The translations under genes and the position numbers were made by a program. A DNA stretch of 64,000 nucleotides. Source: Acidobacteriota bacterium. GTDB lineage: Bacteria; Acidobacteriota; Terriglobia; Terriglobales; Acidobacteriaceae. The stretch is from positions 1 to 64,000 of the forward strand of contig JAJZIJ010000002.1 of the NCBI GenBank assembly GCA_021810625.1, read 5' to 3'. Positions 46,553-56,921 of the stretch are shown here, one piece after another (within the stretch, counting starts at the first letter, position 1; every line of letters begins with the position of its first letter). A model generated the notes under the pieces. It did no database searches. It saw only the letters and a list, made by a program, of their open reading frames with translations, and was not told where the DNA came from.

Positions 46553-49417
46553 GTGAAGCGATTTGCGCCCGGTCTACTTTGTTTGGCTGTATGTCTTCCG
46601 CTGTCAGCCCAGAATACAGTTCCGAATGTACGCCAGAATTTTCAGAATCCACCCAAGGCCTATCGACCTATGGTGCGATGGTGGTGGCCTGGCGGCGACG
46701 TAACCGATGCCGAGCTACGCAGAGAGGTGCGTCTTCTCGATCAAGCCAATTTTGGCGGCGCTGAAATTCAACCCTTCATCATCGGGCTTGATCCAAAGAT
46801 GTCCAATAAAACGCGAAAGCGGGTCAACGATTACCTGACGCCGACCTTCTTCGCCCACATGCAGGCCGCGCTGGAAGAAGCGCATGCGCGCGGAATGTGG
46901 CTGGACTATACCTTTGGTTCTGGATGGCCCTTCGGCGGCGCTGGCGCCATTACCCCGGAGTTGGCCTCGGTACAGTTGAAATCGGCGCATCAGACCATTC
47001 GCGGGCCAGTTCATTTCCACGAAAAAATACAAATGCCTGAACTCAACCCAGACATCGCCACGGATCGTACCCTTCCGGCGGGCTGGCTTGAGCGCTTCCA
47101 GAAACGAGAAAAATTAGTGGCCGTAGTCGCCGTTCGAGGCGACAGGGTGCAACTCTATCCCGGCCAAACCGTAAAACAACGCCCGCAGGTCAAACAAACG
47201 GGCCAGTTGGATCCCGGAACCTCCGTGGTGCTGACAAGCCACATGCTGCCCGATGGAACGCTGGACTGGGATGTACCCGCGGGAACATGGCAAGTATTCG
47301 CCTTCAAAGAATTGCCTACCGGACAGACCGTCGTGGGCGGTGCCGGAGTGGGGCCGCAACTCGTTTTGGATCACATGAACAAGCAGGCATTTGATGCCTA
47401 CGCCCAACACGTCGGTGGCACAGCCAAACAGTACGATGGCCAGTTCTTTGGCAAAGGGATGCGGGCCATCTTCTGCGACAGCCTGGAGGTACGCGCCGAG
47501 CTTTACTGGAGCGACAATTTTCTCGAAGAGTTCCGCAAGCGGCGCGGGTACGATCTCACGCCATTTTTGCCCATTCTAAAGGTTCCCGGTTTTGGAAAGC
47601 GGTATGGCTCCACCTCTGCCCGATTGCCGCTCTACAACATTCCTGGAATTGGAGATCGCGTTCGTCAGGATTACTGGCAGACGGTCTCCGATATTATGAT
47701 CGACAATTTTTACTCGCCTTTCATCCAGTGGGCCGCGAACAATAACCTGTTGTCGCGTGTGCAGGCACATGGGTCGCCCACCGACCTGCTTCGCGTTTAT
47801 GGCGCGTCCAGCATTCCGGAGACGGAAGATTTATACGACAATGGCCGCTATGACTTTCTAAAAATGGCTTCCTCTGCTGCGGATTTGTATGGGCGGAACA
47901 TTGTATCCAGCGAAAGTTTTGTCTGGCATGGCAAGGCGTATCAGACGACTCCAGAAAAAATCAAGCGCTATGCCGATGAGTTGTTCACCGCCGGGATCAA
48001 CGAAATTATTTATCACGGCTACCCATACGAGTACATGGATCGCCCAGAGCCGGGCTGGCACCCGTTTGCGCTGGAAGGCGCGTTTTCCTCTGACATGAAT
48101 CAGCACAACACGTTTTGGCCCTATCTTCCCCGCCTGAACGAGTACATTACCCGGCTGCAATATATCTCCCAGGCTGGTAGCACCGTGGTTCCAGTTGCGC
48201 TCTATCGCGGAACGCTTGCCTATGACGCTGTTGAACCCGCTCCGCCCGAACCTGAAATTGATACGCGCCTCATGGCAGCCGGATACAACTTCGATCACAT
48301 TGATGCCTACACGCTGCTGCGGTGCAAGATCGTAGACGGCAAGCTGGTCTCGCCCGGAGGCACAAGCTATGAAGTCCTGATCCTCCCAAATCAGAAGTCC
48401 ATTTCTGAGGAACTTTCAGATCGGCTGATAACGTTTGCGGAAAGTGGACTTCCCATTCTCTTTGTGGGGCGCGCGCCCAAGGTGGAACCACCGGCTGTCG
48501 ATGGCAAGGTTCCAGGCAAAGACATGCCCTACCCCCTACAAAAAATTCTGGCGAACAAAACCATCCACATCGCCGCAGGCCCGTCCGATGCCATCCGCAT
48601 TCTGAGCGCATCTGTCTCGCCCAATCTGCATTTTGAAGGACAGCCCGTGCCCTTTATCGAGAAGCGCATTGGAAAGCTCGACATCTTTTTCCTGCGCAAT
48701 CCCAACGATGCAGAGAAGCGAACCAAGATTGACTGTACGGCGCTCGGCACGCCGGAGATATGGAATCCGTGGACAGGAACGATCCGGCCACTGGCTCAAT
48801 TTGAAAGAATTGGAAAGACCGTGCAGTTGCCGCTGGATATTGATCCGTATGGATCGGTGCTTCTGGTCTTCGATCCAAGCGGAAACCCAACGGGAATCCC
48901 TGTAAAAATGTCTCCTCCAACCCCGCCATCTGTTCAGATTGCTGTGGGTCAGAATGGATGGAAATTCCACGGCGTGGGAATGGGGCCGGGGAGCCATCCT
49001 GAAACAATCAACATGGAACTGCCAAATTTAGAAGACTGGACAATGAACGACCAGTTAAAGAATTTCTCCGGGCGTGGGCAGTACACCACCACGTTCACCG
49101 TGCCTGCGAATCTCCTGAGCAGCCATCATCGAATACTGCTTGATCTCGGCGACGTGAAGGATGTTGCCGAAATCTCCATCAACGGAAAAGCCGGGCCGGT
49201 GCTGCTGCTGCAACCGTACAAGGCAGATGTAACTCCACTGTTGCATGTCGGCGAGAACACGCTTCAGATCACCGTCGTCAATACGCTCTTCAACGCCTTG
49301 GCGGCGCAAGGGCTGAGTAAAAACTATCGGCCAGAGATAACCAACACGGCCAATGGGCTGATGCCCTCTGGGCTGATTGGGCCGGTGCGGTTGGAGGAGA
49401 CACAGGCACAGGAATAA
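46553..49417 (+). CDS. Secreted GH106-type alpha-L-rhamnosidase-like glycosyl hydrolase
   Basis: Large exported hydrolase of 954 residues. Signal peptide VKRFAPGLLCLAVCLPLSAQ, then PMVRWWWPGGDVTDAELRREVRLLDQANFGGAEIQPF, the hallmark opening of the GH106 family, with FGSGWPFGG and a catalytic (beta/alpha)8 core. The C-terminus carries a galactose-binding-like beta domain (GQYTTTFTVP, ILLDLGDVKDVAEISINGK). The start is GTG at 46553 with GGAG seven bases upstream; the open frame back to 46259 runs antisense through merT and is not coding. Probably releases rhamnose from plant or microbial polysaccharides. Convergent with uxaC. Confidence 0.87.
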   Translation: MKRFAPGLLCLAVCLPLSAQNTVPNVRQNFQNPPKAYRPMVRWWWPGGDVTDAELRREVRLLDQANFGGAEIQPFIIGLDPKMSNKTRKRVNDYLTPTFFAHMQAALEEAHARGMWLDYTFGSGWPFGGAGAITPELASVQLKSAHQTIRGPVHFHEKIQMPELNPDIATDRTLPAGWLERFQKREKLVAVVAVRGDRVQLYPGQTVKQRPQVKQTGQLDPGTSVVLTSHMLPDGTLDWDVPAGTWQVFAFKELPTGQTVVGGAGVGPQLVLDHMNKQAFDAYAQHVGGTAKQYDGQFFGKGMRAIFCDSLEVRAELYWSDNFLEEFRKRRGYDLTPFLPILKVPGFGKRYGSTSARLPLYNIPGIGDRVRQDYWQTVSDIMIDNFYSPFIQWAANNNLLSRVQAHGSPTDLLRVYGASSIPETEDLYDNGRYDFLKMASSAADLYGRNIVSSESFVWHGKAYQTTPEKIKRYADELFTAGINEIIYHGYPYEYMDRPEPGWHPFALEGAFSSDMNQHNTFWPYLPRLNEYITRLQYISQAGSTVVPVALYRGTLAYDAVEPAPPEPEIDTRLMAAGYNFDHIDAYTLLRCKIVDGKLVSPGGTSYEVLILPNQKSISEELSDRLITFAESGLPILFVGRAPKVEPPAVDGKVPGKDMPYPLQKILANKTIHIAAGPSDAIRILSASVSPNLHFEGQPVPFIEKRIGKLDIFFLRNPNDAEKRTKIDCTALGTPEIWNPWTGTIRPLAQFERIGKTVQLPLDIDPYGSVLLVFDPSGNPTGIPVKMSPPTPPSVQIAVGQNGWKFHGVGMGPGSHPETINMELPNLEDWTMNDQLKNFSGRGQYTTTFTVPANLLSSHHRILLDLGDVKDVAEISINGKAGPVLLLQPYKADVTPLLHVGENTLQITVVNTLFNALAAQGLSKNYRPEITNTANGLMPSGLIGPVRLEETQAQE

Positions 49418-49435
49418 ATTACATCTGTCTCCACA

Positions 49436-50836
49436 CTAACCATTCTTCGTAAGTCGGTATGTGGAAGCGACAAAGCGATAAGCAAGATCAAACGCGATCT
49501 CATGCGCTTCGTCCTCTTCCAGGCGATGGTCTGCAACCAGCTTGGAAAGGTAGGCACAATCGACCCGGCGAGCTACGTCATGCCGCGCCGGAATGGAAAG
49601 GAATGCGCGCGTGTCGTCGTTAAATCCAACAGTGTTGTAGAAACCAGCCGTCTCCGTCGTGGATTCACGGAAGCGCAACATTCCCTCCGGGCTGTCGTGG
49701 AACCACCAGGGTGGCCCAAGTTTGAGACAAGGATAATGCCCGGCAAGTGGGGCCAGCTCCCGGCTGTAGGTGGATTCGTCCAAGGTAAACAGGATGATCG
49801 ACAGCTTCGGCTCATTGCCAAAGCGATGCAACAACGGTCGCAAATTGTGGACATAATCGGTGGGTGCGGGAATGTCAGCCCCGATGTCCTGCCCAAAGCG
49901 TTGGTAGAGCGCCGCATTGTGGTTGCGCAGGCTTCCGGGATGAATCTGCATGACCAGACCATCCTCCAAACTCATGGCCGCCATTTCTGTCAGCATTTGG
50001 GCGCGAAAAAGTTCCCTGTTGGCGGCAGATGCGGAACCGGATCGAACGCGATCAAAAAGCGCGGCGGCAGCTTCGCGGCCCAGGTCTGCGGTGGCCGCTG
50101 TTGGATGTCCATGATCTGTGGCCGTACATCCCAGCAAACGGAAGCGTTCACGAGTCTTTCGCAATGCAGCCAGATAACCGCTCCAACTTGCGGTGTCTTC
50201 CTTTGCCACAGCGCCCAACCGTTCAATGTTGGACACAAAGCCGTCAAAGTCAGGATCGACGACAGGGTCAGGACGAAACGTGGGAAGAATTTTTCCGCGC
50301 CATCCTGAATGCTTCAATTGGCGATGGAATTCCAGATCATCCAGCGGAGAATCCGTCGTTGCCAGAACCTCAATACAAAAGCGTTCATACAAGGCGCGGG
50401 GCAAAAATTCAGGCGTGGCCAATTTTTCCTGGATCGTGTCGTAGTACAAATCGGCGGTTTGCGCGGTAAGAATTTTTCGCAACCCGAACAATTCCTGAAA
50501 AGCATAGTTCAGCCAGAGCCTCGTAGGCGTGCCACGAAAAAGATAGTAGTGCTCGGCAAATATCCTCCAGACGGCTCTTGGATCTTCGATCTCGCCTTGC
50601 CCGATGCCCATTCGCTCCAAGGGAATGCCCTGGCTGTAGAGCATCCGAAAGATGTAGTGGTCGGGCTTGATGAAGAGAGTGGCCGGATCGGCAAATGGCT
50701 GGTTCTCGGCAAACCATCGCGCCTCGGTATGCCCATGCGGACTGAGGATGGGCAAATCTCGAATTGCGGCGTGCAATCGCCGCGCAATCGCCAGCGCGGC
50801 AGGATCTGACGGGAAGAGTCGATCAGGATGCAGCAT
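49436..50836 (-). CDS. uxaC: Glucuronate isomerase
   Basis: Amidohydrolase-fold enzyme that isomerises D-glucuronate to fructuronate and galacturonate to tagaturonate. The N-terminal metal motif LSPHGHTEARWFAENQPFADPA, later HPGSLRNHNAA, and the C-terminal PPWWFHDSPEGMLRFRE, GFNDDTRAF are all family sequences. Length 466 is normal. It sits next to a rhamnosidase-like gene, which fits the breakdown of pectin-like polymers, but other uronate genes are not in the window. Confidence 0.95.
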   Translation of the reverse strand: MLHPDRLFPSDPAALAIARRLHAAIRDLPILSPHGHTEARWFAENQPFADPATLFIKPDHYIFRMLYSQGIPLERMGIGQGEIEDPRAVWRIFAEHYYLFRGTPTRLWLNYAFQELFGLRKILTAQTADLYYDTIQEKLATPEFLPRALYERFCIEVLATTDSPLDDLEFHRQLKHSGWRGKILPTFRPDPVVDPDFDGFVSNIERLGAVAKEDTASWSGYLAALRKTRERFRLLGCTATDHGHPTAATADLGREAAAALFDRVRSGSASAANRELFRAQMLTEMAAMSLEDGLVMQIHPGSLRNHNAALYQRFGQDIGADIPAPTDYVHNLRPLLHRFGNEPKLSIILFTLDESTYSRELAPLAGHYPCLKLGPPWWFHDSPEGMLRFRESTTETAGFYNTVGFNDDTRAFLSIPARHDVARRVDCAYLSKLVADHRLEEDEAHEIAFDLAYRFVASTYRLTKNG

Positions 50837-50904
50837 ACATTTAAGAATCTCACAAAATTCAGAGTTGTGTCCGCAGAACTTTCCGCGGTAGAAAATCGTT
50901 TTTT

Positions 50905-52188
50905 TTATGGTACAACCTCGGTCGCGGTTGTATAGCTAAGTTGATGAATGGCGATCCATGTCTGCGCGTAGGCGGTAAGCGCATTTAGGCTGGTGGAACG
51001 ATCATCTTGCAGCGCATTCAGATAATCAATGAGAGCAAGACCGCCGTGCTCATACGCAAATTGCGCGATGGCAAGCACGTCCTTCGCTTCGTCCAGATAA
51101 TGCCCCTGATATCGGTCGGACAAGACCTTCGACGTGGTGTAGCCCACCCATGCCTGATCCACGTCGGAGAAGACCTGATTGCGCGCCGCTATTTCCGAAA
51201 ATCGAATGGCCTGGGCCTGATATTTGGAGGTGGCCTTGTTGCCCTGATTGCGATCAAAGATGCGAATCGGGATGGTGGCGTAAAATCCAAAGCTATTTTG
51301 GTACCCACTGTGGTCATATTCACCCTCAAGCGTCGGGTCGGTTGTTCCGTTCGCATAGGCAAGCTTGACGTTGGCATCGGCCACGCGAACCGCAACCTGC
51401 GCTGCCTGATAATCCGGGCGGGCCGTCAAGGCGCGTTGTTCCAGCTCCGGCAGCGTGAGCGTGAGCACGGGCGGAATGATATTGCCGACAATATCAAACG
51501 TGCTGCTGGGTTTTTCATAGCCAAGCAGCGTTTGAAGTTGGTCGCTGGTCTGTGCCAAATTTTGTTCTGCCGTGGATTCATCAGTCTCAAATTGAGCAAG
51601 CTGCAAATCCAGCCGCTCGTAGTCCAGCTTGCCGAGGTCGCCGGTCTTGTAGCGCTCGCGGCTGATGTCGAGCTCGTGTCGAAAATCGGCGAGATTGTCT
51701 GTGGCGAGCTTGAGCGCGGCCTTGGCCAGCAGCATATTTGTGAAAGCCGTTTTGACCTGGAGAATCACCTGCCGCTCCTGATCCTGATACAAATCCAGGG
51801 TCTGCGCGGTCGTTGATCGCGCACTGTCGAGACGCCAGCGTCGTTTCTGTCCGCGCTCAAACAGGCGGGCCAACTGAAGGCTGTACATGTATGGAGTGTT
51901 GGAGTTTGCCGGATTCGTAACGTTCGTTCCATACGCCGTGAAGTAAGGATTTTGACGCACGCCTGCCTGGGTCTCCTGCGCTCTGACGGACAAAATGTTT
52001 TGCTCGGCGGCCAGCAGCGTAGGATTTTTTGCGCGCGCGATAGCCACTACTTGTTGCAGTGTGAGTGGAGCGGCAGAAGGATTTTGCGTTTGCGCGTTGG
52101 CGGTCAAAAAGCACAGCAGAACCATTCCCATCGTCAACGCCCAAAGGAGAATTGGCATCCTTGTGGTCGATATTTTTTTCTGAGTCAT
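50905..52188 (-). CDS. TolC/CzcC-type outer-membrane efflux protein
   Basis: Outer-membrane channel partner of the RND pump upstream. Signal peptide ends FLTANAQ; two OEP repeats follow with long helices (LTLQQVVAIARAKNPTLLAAEQNI; LPELEQRALTARPDYQAAQVAVRVADANVKLA). About 427 residues from the ATG at 52188, which has AAGGA about ten bases ahead; the ATG at 52218 lacks one. Third gene of the czcB-czcA-tolC operon. Confidence 0.9.
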   Translation of the reverse strand: MTQKKISTTRMPILLWALTMGMVLLCFLTANAQTQNPSAAPLTLQQVVAIARAKNPTLLAAEQNILSVRAQETQAGVRQNPYFTAYGTNVTNPANSNTPYMYSLQLARLFERGQKRRWRLDSARSTTAQTLDLYQDQERQVILQVKTAFTNMLLAKAALKLATDNLADFRHELDISRERYKTGDLGKLDYERLDLQLAQFETDESTAEQNLAQTSDQLQTLLGYEKPSSTFDIVGNIIPPVLTLTLPELEQRALTARPDYQAAQVAVRVADANVKLAYANGTTDPTLEGEYDHSGYQNSFGFYATIPIRIFDRNQGNKATSKYQAQAIRFSEIAARNQVFSDVDQAWVGYTTSKVLSDRYQGHYLDEAKDVLAIAQFAYEHGGLALIDYLNALQDDRSTSLNALTAYAQTWIAIHQLSYTTATEVVP

Positions 52189-52229
52189 TATCAATGTTTC
52201 CTTGTCCAAAATATGCATGTGGATCAGCC

Positions 52230-55200
52230 TCAGTTCTCAAATTCCGTCTCTGGAGTGGGAAGAATATCTTCATCCCTGGATATCCAGACGTAGAGCGTGG
52301 GCAGCAGGAAGATGCTCATCACCAGGTCGGCAATCAATCCGCCCACGATCACAATGGCGAAAGGTCGCTGCGAGTCCGAACCGATTTCATGAGACATGGC
52401 GGCAGGCAGCAGGCCCAGCGTCGCCACAAGCATGGTCATCATAATGGGACGCAGCCGAAGCACTGCGCCCTCCACTGCGGATTCTTCAATTGTGTTGCCG
52501 CGAACGCGCAGTTGGTTGATATACTCCAGCATGATGACACCGGTTTGCACGGAGACACCGAACAGCGCGAGAAAACCAACACCAGACGAAACGCTGAAGT
52601 TGGTATGTGTAATCAGCAGTGCAAGTAGTCCACCGACACGCGCCATCGCCACGTTGGCCAAGATCAGCAGTGCCCACTTAAAAGATTTGTACATCGAATA
52701 CAGAATGATGAAAATCAGCAGAACGGTTAACGGCACGATGATGAGCATCCGCGCTTCTGCGCGTACTTCGCTTTGGTACTCTCCCTCCCATGTGATGTGA
52801 TATCCGCGTGGAAGTTGCACTTGAGCGTCCACCTTCTGGATGGCCTCTCGTACCGTGTCGCCAAGGGCGCGACCGCGCACGCTGTACTTAATCGCAACAT
52901 AGCGCTGGTTATTTTCGCGGTAAATTTCGGAGCCTTCGTCTGCTTCTCGTATCTTGCAAAGCTGCGCCAGCGATACACGTTCGCCCGACGGCGATAACAG
53001 CCGGATGTCTTTGATAGCTTCGCTGGTATCCCGGTACTGGGGGAGATAGCGCAGCGTGAGGTTGTACACCTGCTCACCCCGCAGCACCTGCGTCAGAGCA
53101 TTGCCTCCAACAGCGGTCTGGATCGCGTCCTGCACATCCGCCACGTTGATGCCCCAGCGCGCCGCCGCCTGACGATCCACCACAAAGTCCAAGTCAGGCT
53201 GGCCAGTAACCTGAAAGACTCCGAGGTCTGTAATGCCTTTAATATGGCTCATAATAGCCGCAACCTGGTTTGCCTTGTCCTCCAGCACATGCAGGTCATC
53301 GCCATAGACTTTGGTGGCAAGCTCCCCTTTGACTCCGCTGACAGCCTCCTCCATGTTGTCTTCAATCGGCTGTGAGAATCCCCAGATCACGCCGGGGATT
53401 TTCTTTTGAAGCTGCTGACTCATGGCGGCGATCAGATTGTCTTTGTTTTGATGAAAGACGGGACGCCATTGCTCCTTCGGCTTCAGTCCCACGAAATACT
53501 CTGTATTAAAAAATCCCGTGTGATCTGTCCCGTCATCCGGGCGACCTGTCTGACTGGTACACTCGGTCGCTTCAGGAAACGAGCAAAGCAGGATTCGCGC
53601 CTGATTGGCGATACGGATACCCTCACTGGGGCCTGCGCTCTGGGCCAGAGTGCCGCGCACCCACAGCGCGCCCTCATCCAGATGCGGAAGAAATTCTGAG
53701 CCGATGACGCCACCGAAGGCAAGGTAGATTGCAAGAAACAGGCTGGCCACGCCCACGCCTACGGTAAGACTGCGATGATGAATGGCCCAGGTGACACTCT
53801 TCCGGTAACGCACAGTAATGGATTCCATCACCGGATTTTTCCACTCTGTTGCGCCCTTTCGGAATAGAAAACTGGAGAGGACGGGAGCAACGATCACGGA
53901 AAAGATCAGAGCGCCCAGCAGCGCAAAGGCCACAGTCCATGCCATAGGCCGAAAGAGTCTTCCTTCCACGGCCTGCAATGTAAAAATCGGCAAATAGGCT
54001 GTGATGATAATTAGGATCGCGTAGAAAACGGGTCGCTGTACCTCATGCGCCGCTTCCCGAATGCGCTCGCGCGGCGTTCTTCCGTCCTCCTCCTCTTTGC
54101 GCCCAAGATGGCGGACAATGTTTTCCACCATCACCACGGTGCCATCGACAACCATGCCAAAATCCAGCGCGCCCAGAGAGAGCAGATTGGCCGGAATATG
54201 CTTGATATCCAGACAAATCGCAGCGAACAGTAGAGAGAATGGAATGGTGAGCGCAACGATGAGCGCGCCGCGCACATTGCCGAGAAAGAGAAAGAGAATA
54301 ATGACAACCAGAACAATTCCCTCGCCCAGGTTGTGCAGAACGGTGTGGGTCGTAAAATGCAGCAGGTCGCTTCGATCTATGAAGGGGACAATCTTCACGC
54401 CCTTCGGCAGAATCTGGTCATTCAGTTCCCGAACTTTTTTGTGGATGCCCTCCAGAACAGGCTGCGCATCCGCTCCCTTTTGCAGGAGCGCAATCCCGGA
54501 AACCACATCGCCGTCATCTATGATTTTTCCGTCATCGCGACGAATCGCCCGGCCAAACTGACCCAGCCGAATCTCCGGCCCCTGCGTAACAACGGCAATG
54601 TCTTTTACCCGGAGCGGAGTGCCGCTCTTGGTGGTGATGACGGTGTTTTCTATATCCTGGATGTTTCTGACCAGACCCACTTCCCGAACGTTGATCTGCT
54701 GCAACCCATCTTCAATAAAGCTGCCGCCAGCATTGACATTGTTGTTTGCGAGTTGCTGCTCCACCTGGGCGATACTGAGTCCGTAGGAAACCAGCTTGTC
54801 CGGGTCGAGGCGAACCTGATATTCGCGAGTAGGGCCGCCGAACGGATTGGTATCCACAACCCCAGGAACGGACTTCAGATTTTTTTCGACCACCCAGGTT
54901 TCGAGCGACTTCAAATTCATCACGTCGTACTCTGGGTTCGTGCTTTGTAGCGTGTAGAAATATATCTGGCCGACTGGACTCCAGTCTGTACCCATCTGTG
55001 GAACCACACCCGGCGGCAACGTGGCCTGCGAAAGCCGTTCCAGAACTCGTTCCCGGTTCTCGAAGTCTGTCGTGTCTTCGCCAAAAACCATTTCCACGGT
55101 CGAGAGTCCGAAAATTGACCACGAGCGAACATGGACAACTCCCGGAATCCCGTTCATTGCAGTTTCAAGCGGGATCGTGACTTGTTGCTCGATTTGCTCG

Positions 55201-55373
55201 GCAGAAATTCCAGGCCACTGCGCGATGACATCAACATAGTTGTTCGCAACGTCTGGATAGGCTTCGACGGGAAGTCGGTGGAACGAGATCGCTCCCCACG
55301 CGAACAGCAGCACTGCAATTGCGAGCACAAGAAAGCGATTTTGCAGCGCAAAATCGACAAGGCGACGAATCAT
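52230..55373 (-). CDS. czcA: Heavy-metal efflux RND transporter, CzcA/CusA family
   Basis: Inner-membrane proton-driven pump with 12 helices and two large periplasmic loops; 1047 residues. The fourth-helix motif LGALDFGMVVDGTVVMVENIV (about 400-420) has the two aspartates and glutamate that mark the metal-exporting (HME) branch. Metal choice (Co/Zn/Cd, Ni or Cu/Ag) cannot be fixed by eye. ATG overlaps the czcB stop by four bases (ATGA) and the tolC-type gene follows. Confidence 0.94.
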   Translation of the reverse strand: MIRRLVDFALQNRFLVLAIAVLLFAWGAISFHRLPVEAYPDVANNYVDVIAQWPGISAEQIEQQVTIPLETAMNGIPGVVHVRSWSIFGLSTVEMVFGEDTTDFENRERVLERLSQATLPPGVVPQMGTDWSPVGQIYFYTLQSTNPEYDVMNLKSLETWVVEKNLKSVPGVVDTNPFGGPTREYQVRLDPDKLVSYGLSIAQVEQQLANNNVNAGGSFIEDGLQQINVREVGLVRNIQDIENTVITTKSGTPLRVKDIAVVTQGPEIRLGQFGRAIRRDDGKIIDDGDVVSGIALLQKGADAQPVLEGIHKKVRELNDQILPKGVKIVPFIDRSDLLHFTTHTVLHNLGEGIVLVVIILFLFLGNVRGALIVALTIPFSLLFAAICLDIKHIPANLLSLGALDFGMVVDGTVVMVENIVRHLGRKEEEDGRTPRERIREAAHEVQRPVFYAILIIITAYLPIFTLQAVEGRLFRPMAWTVAFALLGALIFSVIVAPVLSSFLFRKGATEWKNPVMESITVRYRKSVTWAIHHRSLTVGVGVASLFLAIYLAFGGVIGSEFLPHLDEGALWVRGTLAQSAGPSEGIRIANQARILLCSFPEATECTSQTGRPDDGTDHTGFFNTEYFVGLKPKEQWRPVFHQNKDNLIAAMSQQLQKKIPGVIWGFSQPIEDNMEEAVSGVKGELATKVYGDDLHVLEDKANQVAAIMSHIKGITDLGVFQVTGQPDLDFVVDRQAAARWGINVADVQDAIQTAVGGNALTQVLRGEQVYNLTLRYLPQYRDTSEAIKDIRLLSPSGERVSLAQLCKIREADEGSEIYRENNQRYVAIKYSVRGRALGDTVREAIQKVDAQVQLPRGYHITWEGEYQSEVRAEARMLIIVPLTVLLIFIILYSMYKSFKWALLILANVAMARVGGLLALLITHTNFSVSSGVGFLALFGVSVQTGVIMLEYINQLRVRGNTIEESAVEGAVLRLRPIMMTMLVATLGLLPAAMSHEIGSDSQRPFAIVIVGGLIADLVMSIFLLPTLYVWISRDEDILPTPETEFEN

Positions 55374-56509
55374 TGCGCCTCCAACGTAGCTTCCACATCA
55401 AGCGCCTTGGAGACCACAGGCTGGCCAGCATCAATCCCGGAGAGAATCTCCTGCATATTGCCCGGAAGCATGTTGCCGCCCTGTACTTCTACGCGACGGA
55501 AGCGATTTCCATCTGCCGGGACAAAAACCCAGTCGCGATCATGCAGGTGCAGCACTGCGGATGCGGGCACGACGGCATGAACTTCTTTGGTTCGGCTCTG
55601 GAAGGTTGCCGTGACAAACATGCCCAGCTTCAGAATGCCGGGATTGTGTACCTCAATGCGAACCTTGGCCGTGCGAATGCTGGGGTCGAGGATTGGGCCA
55701 ATGTCGCTGATGTGGCCGGTGAGCACCCTGCCGGGATACGCATCCAGATGGATCGTCGCAAGCTGCCCCAGATGCACCTTGGGAATATCGTTCTCATACA
55801 CATCGCAAAGAATCCAGACGGTGGAAAGATCGGCGACGGTGAAGAGCGTTGATGACCCGGAGTAGGTGACACCTGCGGCTGCAGCGTTGGTTACATTCTG
55901 CGCGACGATGACCCCGGAGATCGGCGCATAGACATTGACGATGCTCGATGGGTTGTCCTTTTTTACGCCGAGTATATCCAATTGATTGTCTGCCGCCTCA
56001 AGATCGGCCTGCGCGTCCTTTTCCGTGTCGTCGGCCTGCTCCAGTACGCCCAGAGCAATGGCTCCATGATCGTAAAGGTCTTTGGCGCGGACATACGCTT
56101 TGTTGGCGAGCATCTCGTCATTTTTCGCCTTCAGATAGGTGTCGAATGCGTTCGTGATGTCCGGGCTTTGTACTTTGAGCAGCAACTGGCCCTTGCGCAC
56201 ATTGTCATCCAGACGTGCCCGAATATCGACCACGCGACCACTGGCCAGCGAGATGACGGGAACTTCACGGGAGACGTCGGGCGTAACCGTACCCGTCACA
56301 TTCAACTCTGCGGGAGCATCTATTTCACTGGCGGCAATCAAGGGAAATTGATCGGGATGAGCAACGGCAAACAAGCTCATATTGCCGGTTTCCATGACTT
56401 GTGTCGCTGGAGGAGCGCCCGCAGCAGGGTTGAACTTTTTCCCGCACGCAGCCAGTGAAAGGCACACGGCCAGGCAAGAAAAACTTTGTAAAATTGAGAT
56501 TTTTTTCAT
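55370..56509 (-). CDS. czcB: Efflux RND periplasmic adaptor lipoprotein, CzcB type
   Basis: Membrane-fusion protein that links the RND pump to the outer-membrane channel. It is a lipoprotein: signal peptide with lipobox LSLAAC and lipidated C22. A lipoyl/barrel-sandwich split by a helical hairpin follows (GRVVDIRARLDDNVRKGQLLLKVQSPD through YAPISGVIVAQNV), then beta-barrel and membrane-proximal domains. Length 379 is normal. First gene of the operon; no regulator beside it. Confidence 0.93.
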   Translation of the reverse strand: MKKISILQSFSCLAVCLSLAACGKKFNPAAGAPPATQVMETGNMSLFAVAHPDQFPLIAASEIDAPAELNVTGTVTPDVSREVPVISLASGRVVDIRARLDDNVRKGQLLLKVQSPDITNAFDTYLKAKNDEMLANKAYVRAKDLYDHGAIALGVLEQADDTEKDAQADLEAADNQLDILGVKKDNPSSIVNVYAPISGVIVAQNVTNAAAAGVTYSGSSTLFTVADLSTVWILCDVYENDIPKVHLGQLATIHLDAYPGRVLTGHISDIGPILDPSIRTAKVRIEVHNPGILKLGMFVTATFQSRTKEVHAVVPASAVLHLHDRDWVFVPADGNRFRRVEVQGGNMLPGNMQEILSGIDAGQPVVSKALDVEATLEAQ

Positions 56510-56658
56510 TGGACATCCCGCAGGCGACGTTACGATCCACTCGCTCTATGGAAAGTGTAGTGCGCCCGCCAGTGGGCAGCCCCCTATCTTTCGGCTGGCG
56601 CGGGGATATCTTTCAGACAATTTTCGAAAGAGATGAAATTCCGGTAGGATAAAAGTTC

Positions 56659-56750
56659 GGAGAGGTGGCAGAGCCCGGTTGAATGCACCTGACTCGAAAT
56701 CAGACATAGTCGCAAGGCTATCGGGGGTTCGAATCCCCCCCTCTCCGCCA
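56659..56750 (+). tRNA. tRNA-Ser (anticodon CGA)
   Basis: Acceptor GGAGAGG pairs with CCTCTCC; the anticodon stem CTGA/TCAG encloses CTCGAAA, so the anticodon is CGA. The long variable arm (TAGTCGCAAGGCTA) and T loop TTCGAAT mark a class II tRNA. Discriminator G and encoded CCA at 56748-56750. Confidence 0.97.
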
Positions 56751-56921
56751 GGTTTGGATTTCAAGTTGCCCCAAACCCTTACCGCCTATGTCGAATCGTT
56801 AACACGTCCCACCCCAAACGCGCTTGAGGTCGCCCATTCGGCCCCTCCCAGAAAAACTGGACGCTCTCGCAATCCGCTTCTCTGGTCTGGATCGAATGGA
56901 CAATCTCTTAGAGCGCCACAT